Assembly (NCBI GenBank): GCA_036652795.1
Contig: JAVVVD010000003.1
Span: 179,446 to 243,445 of the forward strand
DNA length: 64,000 nucleotides
Source: JAVVVD01 sp036652795
GTDB lineage: Bacteria; Bacillota; Clostridia; Christensenellales; CAG-138
Direction of reading: 5' to 3'
How positions within the stretch are numbered: the first letter of the stretch is position 1; the number at the start of each line of letters is the position of its first letter. The notes under the pieces were generated by a model. It ran no database searches, had not been told where the DNA came from, and saw only the letters and a program-made list of their open reading frames with translations. Below, in pieces: positions 34,247 to 41,408 of the stretch. A program made the position numbers and the translations under genes.

Positions 34247-34398
34247 ATGAAAATGCCGAAAGGAATAATAGAAACGGTTATGTTGCTCCTTGTGGAATGA
34301 ATTGTATGGTTTGCTATAAGCACTGCTATCACAAAAAACCATGTGCGGGTTGCTTTAACAGCGATATTGGAAAACCAGTATCAAATGTATCCAGATAA
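34247..34398 (+). pseudogene. Broken DUF3795-like (cysteine-rich) gene
   Basis: AAAGGGGG and an ATG at 34247 give a good translation start, but this frame stops at 34300. The neighbouring frame encodes GYVAPCGMNCMVCYKHCYHK and KPCAGC, the N-terminal cysteine signature of DUF3795 proteins, then stops at 34398, well short of a full domain. One frameshift plus a premature end make this a remnant. DUF3795 proteins are thought to bind metal through these cysteines. The remnant abuts the 3' end of the converging chagasin gene. Confidence 0.65.
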
Positions 34399-34423
34399 TG
34401 CGTATACTGTTTTTTTGCCTGAA

Positions 34424-35143
34424 TTAAAACTGCGGCAGATTCAATTTTTCGTTTGCAACGGTAACGCGGCCATCCGCAGCTATGTTTACCGTGTATATTG
34501 CGGAGCCACTTGCATCCTCAGCCTTGCCGCCCTCCGGCACATAATAAAATTCAATTACCATCTTGCCCTGCTGTTCGCCGTTTAAATAGTATACCGCCTT
34601 GTCATTACCATTTTCATCCTGCTCATGCAATTCGAGGTAATTAACAGTGCCGCCGCCATTGTTTGCTATAGTTATCCACTCATATCCGGACTCCGTATCC
34701 TCCGGCAGTTCTATTGCAAGCGATTTATCATCTACCTCATCCACTATGTTTATATCGCTCTGAGGCAAACCCTGCCTTTCATCCAGCACCTCTATCCCGC
34801 CCTTTTCATCTACCTTTAGGGTATACACCCTCATGTCTACGGCGCTCTGCTCGCCTTCCCATTCACGCATATATATAAATGTCAGTTTGGTTTCGCCCGC
34901 CGCAATACCCTCTATCGTAAATTCAAACACACCGCCGCCGCCAACCATGCCATTTTTATTGCCATCTATATATTCGTCGGACGCGATCTTCGCTATTCCT
35001 TCTTCGCTGAAGGAGCCATACCAGCCATAGCCTGTGCTGATGTTTCCGTCCAGCTTAATTGTAAGTTGTTTTTGCTGCGCAGCACAGCCCATACACCCTA
35101 TTGCAAGCAATATAGCCATTATCGTTATAAATCCTTTTTTCAT
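34424..35143 (-). CDS. Lipoprotein with two chagasin-like (I42) domains
   Basis: 239 residues with a lipoprotein signal (AIGCMGC, residues 14-20). Domain 1 (about 25-125) carries the three chagasin loops: NISTGYGW (34-41), GMVGGGG (about 65-71) and MREWE in place of RPWE. Domain 2 (about 135-239) has ESGYEW and a NGEQQGKMVIEF segment but lacks the glycine loop and the RPW-like loop, so it is degenerate. Chagasins inhibit papain-family cysteine proteases, presenting these loops to the active site. Surface location suggests guarding against host or neighbour proteases. RBS GGAG precedes the ATG. Confidence 0.78.
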   Translation of the reverse strand: MKKGFITIMAILLAIGCMGCAAQQKQLTIKLDGNISTGYGWYGSFSEEGIAKIASDEYIDGNKNGMVGGGGVFEFTIEGIAAGETKLTFIYMREWEGEQSAVDMRVYTLKVDEKGGIEVLDERQGLPQSDINIVDEVDDKSLAIELPEDTESGYEWITIANNGGGTVNYLELHEQDENGNDKAVYYLNGEQQGKMVIEFYYVPEGGKAEDASGSAIYTVNIAADGRVTVANEKLNLPQF

Positions 35144-35241
35144 GATTTTTATCTCCGTCTTTATGCTTTTTGAGAAACCGCTATTCCTCTATATGTTAAT
35201 CATATATGCATTTATGTCTGTTTGCAACATAGTCAATAAGA

Positions 35242-35266
35242 AAAGCCCTCTTTTTAAGAGGGCTTT
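35242..35266 (-). terminator. Terminator after desulfoferrodoxin
   Basis: Stem AAAGCCCTCTT / AAGAGGGCTTT with a 3-nt loop, followed on the minus strand by TCTTATT, 12 bases past the dfx stop. Confidence 0.8.
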
Positions 35267-35277
35267 GTGTAATATTC

Positions 35278-35652
35278 TTATATATCTTTTTTCCAAAGTC
35301 CGTGCAGGTTGCAATAGGCAAACACCGCCTGTGGCACTTCATCCGTGATGGCAAACGTAGCCTTAGGCGCTTCGCCCGGCTTTAGCGCTTTGCGCTGCCC
35401 GCCTGTTGAAGTCTGTAGATACACCCATTCTATATGGTGTTCCTCCGTCATAGGATGCGCCGCGGAGCCTATCTCTACCGTGATCACGCCGCCATTTACG
35501 CCGACTACCGGCACGTGTTTTTCCACGCTGGCATCGGTTGTGTTTGGCACAAGCTCGCTCATTGGTTCTCCACAGCATATGATTGGTACGCCAGAGTTGT
35601 TGATCATCCCTACCAGATTACCGCAATGTTTACAGATATAAAACTTTTGCAT
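35278..35652 (-). CDS. dfx: Desulfoferrodoxin (superoxide reductase, 2Fe-SOR)
   Basis: 124 residues, the normal length. Centre I (rubredoxin-like) cysteines 7, 10, 26 and 27 are all present. Centre II ligands: His46 (in EKHVPV, with Lys45 as the catalytic-loop lysine), His66, His72, Cys114 and His117 (YCNLHGLW). It reduces superoxide to peroxide without making oxygen, a standard anaerobe defence. RBS AAAGGA precedes the ATG. It is monocistronic with its own terminator, and an operator-like repeat array overlaps its promoter. Confidence 0.95.
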   Translation of the reverse strand: MQKFYICKHCGNLVGMINNSGVPIICCGEPMSELVPNTTDASVEKHVPVVGVNGGVITVEIGSAAHPMTEEHHIEWVYLQTSTGGQRKALKPGEAPKATFAITDEVPQAVFAYCNLHGLWKKDI

Positions 35653-35706
35653 ATTAGATTCCTTTCTTCTTCACACATGAGCGCACTAACAGGCTTACAC
35701 CCCATT

Positions 35707-35731
35707 ATGCTAACATGTTAGCATGTGCTAA
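35707..35731. promoter_or_regulatory. Operator array over the dfx promoter
   Basis: A perfect 18-bp palindrome (ATGCTAACA / TGTTAGCAT, 35707-35724) plus a third half-site TGCTAA at 35726-35731, giving alternating TGCTAA/TTAGCA/TGCTAA. A minus-strand promoter (TTGCGC at 35743-35738, 17-bp spacer, TAACAT at 35720-35715) lies through it, so a bound repressor would cover the -10. Confidence 0.6.
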
Positions 35732-35788
35732 TGTTCTGCGCAATAATAATTTTTGTTATATCTTATTTTTGAAACAATATGTTTATTA

Positions 35789-36670
35789 TCATATGCTTAC
35801 ATTATCCCTTACCCACGCTTTTACATATGCTATAAACTCACGGCAGGCCGGCGATGCATTTTTTTCGCTGCGCACGGCTATGCCAATGGTTCGGCAACAC
35901 CCACCTTCAAGCTCAATTGCGCGCACCCTATACACCTGCCCTTCTAGCACCAGCTCTGGCAGTATGCTTATCCCCAGACCCTGTTCCACCATTGCGATGG
36001 CCGCATAATCATCGCTTATGGCGAAGCGAATGCTGGGGCTTACCCCCGCTTGCCGCAATATACGGCCTATATCGTAGTTTGATCCTTCGCCAGGTATTAT
36101 AAGCTGCTCATCTGCTATTGCTGCAAACGGTAGAAATGCGCTGTTTGCCAGCGGATGCCCTTGCGGCAATATCGCCAGCATACGGTCCTGCGCAAGCGGC
36201 ACATAATCCAGCTCCTTATGCGTGGATTTGGTTATAAATCCGCAATCTATCTGCTCCTGCGCTATCCAATCCTCTATATCCTGGTAGACGCCATCCATCA
36301 GGGTAAGACCGATAAGCGGAAAACGCTGTTTAAAGCCTGTGATTATCTTAGGCAGCCAATGCACCGCAACGCTTGAGAACGTACCTATTCGCACCTGCCC
36401 TGTCCTCAAGCCGTGTATCGAAGATGCCTCCTGCATAAGCTGCTCGTTATGGCCTATCACCTCACGCATACAGCGCGCCATTCTCTCCCCTTCCGGCGTA
36501 AGCGTCACACCGGCCTTTTTACGTATCAACAGCTGGAAGCCGAATTCATCCTCAAGCGCATTCACCACATGGCTAACGCCGGACTGTGTATATCCCATTT
36601 GCTTGGCTGCGCCCGTTATGCTGCCAATATCCGCCACCCGAACAAACACCTCATATTTATCAATGTTCAT
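35789..36670 (-). CDS. LysR-family transcriptional regulator
   Basis: 293 residues. The N-terminal winged HTH (MNIDKYEVFVRVADIGSITGAAKQMGYTQSGVSHVV) is followed by the linker helix and the two-lobed effector domain (about 90-290, with VRIGTFSSVAVHWLPKII as the first strand). The start at 36670 has GGAGG 4 nt upstream. It is divergent from the CD0519/CD1768-like membrane protein, the usual LysR arrangement, with overlapping palindromes in between. Effector unknown. Confidence 0.92.
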   Translation of the reverse strand: MNIDKYEVFVRVADIGSITGAAKQMGYTQSGVSHVVNALEDEFGFQLLIRKKAGVTLTPEGERMARCMREVIGHNEQLMQEASSIHGLRTGQVRIGTFSSVAVHWLPKIITGFKQRFPLIGLTLMDGVYQDIEDWIAQEQIDCGFITKSTHKELDYVPLAQDRMLAILPQGHPLANSAFLPFAAIADEQLIIPGEGSNYDIGRILRQAGVSPSIRFAISDDYAAIAMVEQGLGISILPELVLEGQVYRVRAIELEGGCCRTIGIAVRSEKNASPACREFIAYVKAWVRDNVSI

Positions 36671-36681
36671 AGTGCCTCCAT

Positions 36682-36717
36682 ACATTACATTATGTAATGT
36701 TTATTATAATAAACATT
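36682..36717. promoter_or_regulatory. Two overlapping palindromes, probable LysR operator
   Basis: First: ACATTACAT, one base, ATGTAATGT (36682-36700), a perfect 19-bp palindrome. Second: AATGTTTATTA / TAATAAACATT (36696-36717), a perfect 22-bp palindrome. They overlap by 5 bases. The first lies 12 bases from the LysR start codon; the second contains TATAAT on both strands. Confidence 0.65.
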
Positions 36718-36788
36718 CGCTGTTGCTATCTATTGTGTCATAGTATACTTTGTAAGGCAATATCCATTTTTACAATAATATAGGGGGG

Positions 36789-36794
36789 TATAAT
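36789..36794 (+). promoter_or_regulatory. -10 (TATAAT) 5 nt before the membrane-protein ATG
   Basis: A perfect TATAAT directly follows a GGGGGG run and is only 5 bases from the ATG at 36800. The predicted start falls on or next to the A of the ATG. The G run could instead serve as an RBS for a transcript from a distal promoter. Confidence 0.45.
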
Positions 36795-36799
36795 GCCGT

Positions 36800-37969
36800 A
36801 TGCAGCCAGAACGTGCGCTCAAACGCGGCCTGCCAAAAAGCGTTGAACCGGTTATATTCATTGCCGTTTTCGGGCTTGTAGGCACACTGTTCTCAGTTCC
36901 GATGGGACTATCAAACATGTTAAACACACTAATGAATACCGCCTATGGGCTGCTGATGGACACTGCGCTTTACATAATGGCCATTGCAGTCATAACGGGT
37001 TCGCTATCCTCGCTGTTTGCCGAGTTTGGGGTGATAGAGCTTCTAAACAAACTGCTTTCACCGCTGATGAAACCGCTTTACAGGCTGCCTGGCGCCGCAG
37101 CTCTGGGCGTTGTGACCACATATCTTTCTGACAACCCTGCCATACTCACACTGGCAGACGATCCTAAATTCCGCCGGTATTTCAAACAGTATCAGCTTCC
37201 CGCGCTCACCAACTTGGGCACCGCCTTTGGTATGGGGCTTATTGTCTCTACCTTTATGCTGGGGCTTGCAAAAACTGCTGGGCAAAGCCTTGGTAGCGCC
37301 GTACTCATTGGAAATATCGGTGCTATAATCGGCAGCATAGTAAGCACGCGCCTCATGATTTGTTTCACCCGCCGATTAGTTGGCGCAGACCTTCCCGCAC
37401 GCATAGAGGACGGAGGCATTCAACAGGATACACCGGCCAATCACGACCCGCTTGGAATACGTTTTATAAACTCCATGCTGGATGGCGGCAAGCGCGGCGT
37501 CAAGCTGGGATTTAGCATAATACCCGGCGTGCTTATAATATGCACACTGGTGCTAATGCTGACAAACGGTCCCTCCACCGATGGCACATACACAGGCGCT
37601 GCCAACGAAGGCATTGCGCTTCTGCCATTTCTTGCCAATAAAATTGATTTCCTGTTGAAACCGCTATTTGGCTTCCAAAGCGCCAAATCCATAGCTGTGC
37701 CCATAACAGCGCTTGGCTCTGCCGGGGCGGCCATAGGTCTTGTTCCACAATTGCTCAAAAGCGGTTTTGCAAACGTGCATGATATCTCCGTATTCACCGC
37801 AATGTGCATGTGCTGGAGCGGATATCTGAGCACACACGTATCCATGATGGACAGCCTCGGATGCAGCGAGCTTACCGGCAAAGCAGTACTAAGCCATACC
37901 ATAGGCGGACTATGCGCAGGCATCGCCGCAAACTGGATATACCTAGGTGTACAGGCCATATTTTTATAA
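36800..37969 (+). CDS. CD0519/CD1768-family membrane protein (nucleoside-recognition/Gate-like)
   Basis: 389 residues with about nine hydrophobic segments and two Gate-like repeats (MAIAVITGSLSSLFAEFGVIELLNKLLSPLMKP..., VPITALGSAGAAIGLVPQL). The family occurs in Clostridioides and relatives beside regulators and is related to spore maturation and nucleoside-recognition proteins; the transported solute is unknown. Divergent from the LysR gene, which probably controls it. Stands alone on its transcript. Confidence 0.78.
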   Translation: MQPERALKRGLPKSVEPVIFIAVFGLVGTLFSVPMGLSNMLNTLMNTAYGLLMDTALYIMAIAVITGSLSSLFAEFGVIELLNKLLSPLMKPLYRLPGAAALGVVTTYLSDNPAILTLADDPKFRRYFKQYQLPALTNLGTAFGMGLIVSTFMLGLAKTAGQSLGSAVLIGNIGAIIGSIVSTRLMICFTRRLVGADLPARIEDGGIQQDTPANHDPLGIRFINSMLDGGKRGVKLGFSIIPGVLIICTLVLMLTNGPSTDGTYTGAANEGIALLPFLANKIDFLLKPLFGFQSAKSIAVPITALGSAGAAIGLVPQLLKSGFANVHDISVFTAMCMCWSGYLSTHVSMMDSLGCSELTGKAVLSHTIGGLCAGIAANWIYLGVQAIFL

Positions 37970-38049
37970 AATTTGCCACCTATATTCAAGGCCTCGTCCG
38001 CTGCATATAGGTGTGATGCTCTTTTTCGTTTGCAAAATTCGCGCTAAAG

Positions 38050-38079
38050 TTGACAAGATCATATTTAATTCGCTATTAT
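38050..38079 (+). promoter_or_regulatory. Promoter of the cupin-HD-GYP gene
   Basis: TTGACA (38050-38055), 18-bp spacer, TATTAT (38074-38079); start near 38086. Confidence 0.7.
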
Positions 38080-38094
38080 GGTTTGTAGCAATTA

Positions 38095-38144
38095 ATAAGT
38101 GGGGTTCCGCAGGAATATAAAGTATTAACGATTCCCCCACTTAT
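38095..38144 (+). repeat. Hairpin in the leader of the cupin-HD-GYP gene
   Basis: Perfect 10-base arms ATAAGTGGGG and CCCCACTTAT, 30 bases apart, starting about 10 nt into the transcript and ending 11 bases before GGAGGT. It could control access to the RBS. It lacks the conserved elements of c-di-GMP riboswitches. Confidence 0.5.
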
Positions 38145-38165
38145 CAATAGTCGCGGAGGTGCTTT

Positions 38166-39071
38166 TTGGACGGGCTTTTTATCATCGGAAGTAATTATGA
38201 CGCCGGACTATGCTCCGGAGATGACGAGTGTATGCTCTCGATGCTGCTTAAGCGTAAGAACATTGAGATAATGCGGCAGACAATTACCTCAACGGCCACG
38301 ATATGGATTTCACCAGCTGACGACAAATCTACGCTGGAGTTTTTCATGGTGATCTCTGGTGAGCTTACCGTACATCTTTCGCCCACCGAAAGCCACGTAC
38401 TCAAGGCAGGAGACAGCTTTTTTGTTGAAGGGCTAAAGGAAAGCGTACACATAATCGCCAATACAGACACAAGCATCCTGTATATCACCAACCAGCCGCT
38501 ATTCGATTGCATGCGTAGCTTTCATGACCGCTTTGAAAAGCTTATGATACGCATAGATGAAAAGGATCATATAACATTTAAGCATTCCAAAAATGTGCTA
38601 AACTACTGCGCTGCGCTTTATGGCGTATTAAATCCCTGCGATCTTACAATGGATGATCTGTGCACAGCCGCATTTTTTCATGATATAGGCAAATGCAGCA
38701 TACCGGATGAGCTACTTAAAAAACAAGGCCGTTTGACCTGCGATGAATACAACATTATGAAGGAGCATTCGGAGCATAGCTATAACATGCTTTTACCTAT
38801 ATATGGTGCAACCATTGCCGGCATTGCACGCAGCCATCATGAGCGACTGGATGGCAGTGGATATCCGGACGGATTGTGCGCAACGCAAATATGCCTTGGT
38901 TCGCGAATTATAGCCGTTGCTGATGCGTTCGACGCTATGACCACCGTCCGTTCATACAACCACATCAAATCCCGGCATGAGGCAATTGCCGAGCTGCGCA
39001 GCTTGTCGCATCAATATGATTTATCAATTGTGGATGCGATGGATGCGTATCTACAGAGCATCAGTATTTAA
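38166..39071 (+). CDS. Cupin-HD-GYP fusion, putative c-di-GMP phosphodiesterase
   Basis: 301 residues. Residues 56-108 look like a cupin beta-barrel (LEFFMVISGELTVHLSPTES, LKAGDSFFVEG). Residues 125-301 form an HD-GYP domain: FFHDIGK (170-176), EHSEHSYNML (200-209) and the hallmark HHERLDGSGYPDG (224-236). The HD-GYP part should hydrolyse cyclic di-GMP (or a related dinucleotide), and the cupin may sense a small ligand. TTG start at 38166 follows GGAGGT by 5 bases. No GGDEF partner is in the window. Cytoplasmic, no membrane segments. Confidence 0.82.
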   Translation: MDGLFIIGSNYDAGLCSGDDECMLSMLLKRKNIEIMRQTITSTATIWISPADDKSTLEFFMVISGELTVHLSPTESHVLKAGDSFFVEGLKESVHIIANTDTSILYITNQPLFDCMRSFHDRFEKLMIRIDEKDHITFKHSKNVLNYCAALYGVLNPCDLTMDDLCTAAFFHDIGKCSIPDELLKKQGRLTCDEYNIMKEHSEHSYNMLLPIYGATIAGIARSHHERLDGSGYPDGLCATQICLGSRIIAVADAFDAMTTVRSYNHIKSRHEAIAELRSLSHQYDLSIVDAMDAYLQSISI

Positions 39072-39268
39072 ATCTGCCATATTTTATTCTATTCCACCAG
39101 AAAGCACCTAATCTGCGCGCATTATAATACCCTTTGCATAATTATTAATCAATTTTTCACATTAACAACACAAACCAGACACGCGTTTTACGCCTCAACG
39201 ATATACAATACACATATGAGGCATAATAGTTTTGTCTCCGTCTAAGCGATGAGGAAGGATCAATAATA

Positions 39269-40342
39269 ATGCGTGAAGTATATATCATAACTGGCATATG
39301 TGGCCATCTTGGCAATACCGTTGCAAAGCAGCTCGTCAGCTGTGGCAAATCCGTGAGAGGGCTTGCGCTGCCCGGAGAAAGCAGTTCAATGCTCAGCAGT
39401 GAAGTTGCGCTAACACGTGGCAATGTATGCGATATCGAGTCATTAGAGCCGTTATTTGACGGTATAACGGAAGATGAGCGCGTGATATTCATCCATGCCG
39501 CCGGGCTTATAAGCATCACCACAAAAAAGAAAGATCCGCCCATATACAACGTAAATGTCGGCGGCACACAGAATATAATCGAATTATGCAAAAAGCATAA
39601 CGTCAGCAAGCTCGTATATATCAGCTCCGTTCATGCAATACCCGAAAAACCGCATGGCACCGTTATGAGCGAGATCAACAGCTTTGATCCGGATCTGGTC
39701 GTGGGCGCCTACTCCCGTTCAAAGGCGATGGCGACACAGCTTGTTCTTGATGCGGCAAATTCCGGACTTGATGCAACCGTAGTGCACCCATCCGGAATAG
39801 TGGGACCAAACGATTATTGCGATGGGCTTATGGGGCAGCTTATTAAAAACTATCTCAATGGTGTGATTAGTGCCTGCATAAAGGGCGGCTATGATTTTGT
39901 AGATGTACGCGATGTGGCAAACGCTGTTATAAAGGCGGCGCAGCAGGGCAAGCGCGGAGAATGCTATATCCTCTCAAACCGCTATTATGATGCGCTGGAT
40001 ATGCTCAATATGGTTCACCAGATCACCGGCAAGCGCGCAATCAAAGTGATACTGCCACTGTGGTTTGTAAAGGCATTTGTGCCGCTTGCAGGTTTATATT
40101 TCAGAATGTGCAAGCAAAAGCCCCTTTTTACTGAGGATTCCCTGCATATACTCAGCTCCAACTCGGCTTTCTCCCACGTTAAGGCTGAGCTTGAGCTTGG
40201 CTTTACCACACGCGATATGAAGCAGACCATCCACGACACCGTACTTTTCCTTCAAGATGAAGGCATGCTCAAGCAGACCTATCTTGGCGGTGACCCGCGA
40301 CCCATCGTATCGCGGCGCAAGCTAAAGCCGAACAGAAGCTGA
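39269..40342 (+). CDS. NAD(P)-dependent epimerase/dehydratase (extended SDR)
   Basis: 357 residues. Rossmann start TGICGHLG (TGxxGxxG, residues 8-15), active-site YSRSK (YxxxK, near 150) with a Ser in YISSVHAI, and VVHPSGIVGPNDY as the substrate-side strand. Extended SDR family acting on nucleotide sugars or steroid/hydroxy-ketone-like compounds; the substrate is not clear. RBS AAGGA lies 9-10 nt upstream. Single-gene unit closed by a strong terminator. Confidence 0.85.
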   Translation: MREVYIITGICGHLGNTVAKQLVSCGKSVRGLALPGESSSMLSSEVALTRGNVCDIESLEPLFDGITEDERVIFIHAAGLISITTKKKDPPIYNVNVGGTQNIIELCKKHNVSKLVYISSVHAIPEKPHGTVMSEINSFDPDLVVGAYSRSKAMATQLVLDAANSGLDATVVHPSGIVGPNDYCDGLMGQLIKNYLNGVISACIKGGYDFVDVRDVANAVIKAAQQGKRGECYILSNRYYDALDMLNMVHQITGKRAIKVILPLWFVKAFVPLAGLYFRMCKQKPLFTEDSLHILSSNSAFSHVKAELELGFTTRDMKQTIHDTVLFLQDEGMLKQTYLGGDPRPIVSRRKLKPNRS

Positions 40343-40376
40343 TGTTTTTTGCGGATCAAACATACCTTTACACAGC

Positions 40377-40402
40377 AAGTGGCAGCAATGCCACTTTTTT
40401 TT
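40377..40402 (+). terminator. Terminator after the epimerase gene
   Basis: Perfect 8-bp stem AAGTGGCA / TGCCACTT with GCAA tetraloop, followed by a run of eight T residues. Confidence 0.9.
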
Positions 40403-40424
40403 GCCACTTTTTTTTCATGTCTTT

Positions 40425-40453
40425 TTGCAATATTATCCCATTTGCAATACAAT
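40425..40453 (+). promoter_or_regulatory. Promoter of the ferritin-like/VIT gene
   Basis: TTGCAA, 17-bp spacer, TACAAT; start near 40460. Confidence 0.7.
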
Positions 40454-40487
40454 AAGGAATAATCATTTAATTTTTCGGAGGCAATAG

Positions 40488-41372
40488 ATGAATAATGCGC
40501 AAATATCCACGCAGAGTATGGATACCATTATCCGTATGCAGCGCAACGAGATTACCGAACAGGCAATATACACTAAAATAGCCGCCCGCGTAAAGGACGA
40601 GCATAACCGCAGCATTCTCCTGCGCATCGCTGCCGAGGAAAGGGCGCATTACGAGGTTTGGAAGCTATACACCCATCGTGAGATAAAGCCGCAGCAACTG
40701 AAAGTAATTTGGCATAGTCTGCTGTCCGTTGTGCTGGGCTTCACGTTTGCAATTAAGTTAATGGAAAATGGCGAGCGTATCGCGCAGAATGTATATTCGC
40801 AGCTTATTCTTGAGGTTCCGCAAGCATCTGAGATCACCGCGCAGGAGGATGCCCATGAGCAGGAGCTTATGGAGCTGCTAGATGAGGAACGGCTTAAATA
40901 TGTGGGTTCAATGGTATTGGGGCTTAGTGATGCGCTTGTTGAGCTTACCGGCACGCTTGCGGGACTTACCCTTGCCATGCAAAATACGCGGCTTATTGCG
41001 CTTTCTGGCCTTATAACCGGTATATCCGCCACACTGTCCATGGCCTCATCTGAATTTTTATCCGCCCGCAGCGAAGGGCGCGCCGACGCATTCAAGTCCT
41101 GCTTATACACCGGCATTGCATACATAATCACTGTGGCGCTGATGGTGCTACCGTATCTGCTTTTTGCCGACGCCAACTATATGTGGGCGTTGGGTACAAT
41201 GATTGTTATAGTCGTAGCAATAATAGCCGTATTCAACTATTATCTCTCTGTAGCTAAGTCAAAACCATTTCGGCGCAGCTTTTTAGAGATGGTTGGCATC
41301 AGCCTTGGCGTTGCTGTGATAGCGTTTGGCATAGGGCTGCTTGTTAAGCAGTTTCTTGGCATAGACATATAA
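40488..41372 (+). CDS. Ferritin-like plus VIT1/CCC1 family iron/manganese transporter
   Basis: 294 residues. A cytoplasmic rubrerythrin/ferritin-like four-helix region (about 8-130) contains NEITEQAIYTKIAARVKDEHN, RIAAEERAHYEVW and AQEDAHEQELMEL, supplying Glu/His for a diiron site. The C-terminal half is a VIT1/CCC1 membrane domain with five helices (VGSMVLGLSDALVELTGTLAGL; SMASSEFLSARSE; then helices near 205, 230 and 270). MbfA-type proteins of this design export Fe2+ and protect against peroxide. RBS GGAGG is 6 nt upstream. Confidence 0.88.
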   Translation: MNNAQISTQSMDTIIRMQRNEITEQAIYTKIAARVKDEHNRSILLRIAAEERAHYEVWKLYTHREIKPQQLKVIWHSLLSVVLGFTFAIKLMENGERIAQNVYSQLILEVPQASEITAQEDAHEQELMELLDEERLKYVGSMVLGLSDALVELTGTLAGLTLAMQNTRLIALSGLITGISATLSMASSEFLSARSEGRADAFKSCLYTGIAYIITVALMVLPYLLFADANYMWALGTMIVIVVAIIAVFNYYLSVAKSKPFRRSFLEMVGISLGVAVIAFGIGLLVKQFLGIDI

Positions 41373-41408
41373 GTTTGCAACCACATATTTAAAAATAAGG
41401 AGAAAACA

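Noticed and set aside
38086..38165. c-di-GMP riboswitch before the HD-GYP gene
   Set aside because: Only a simple inverted repeat is present; conserved GEMM-type elements are missing.
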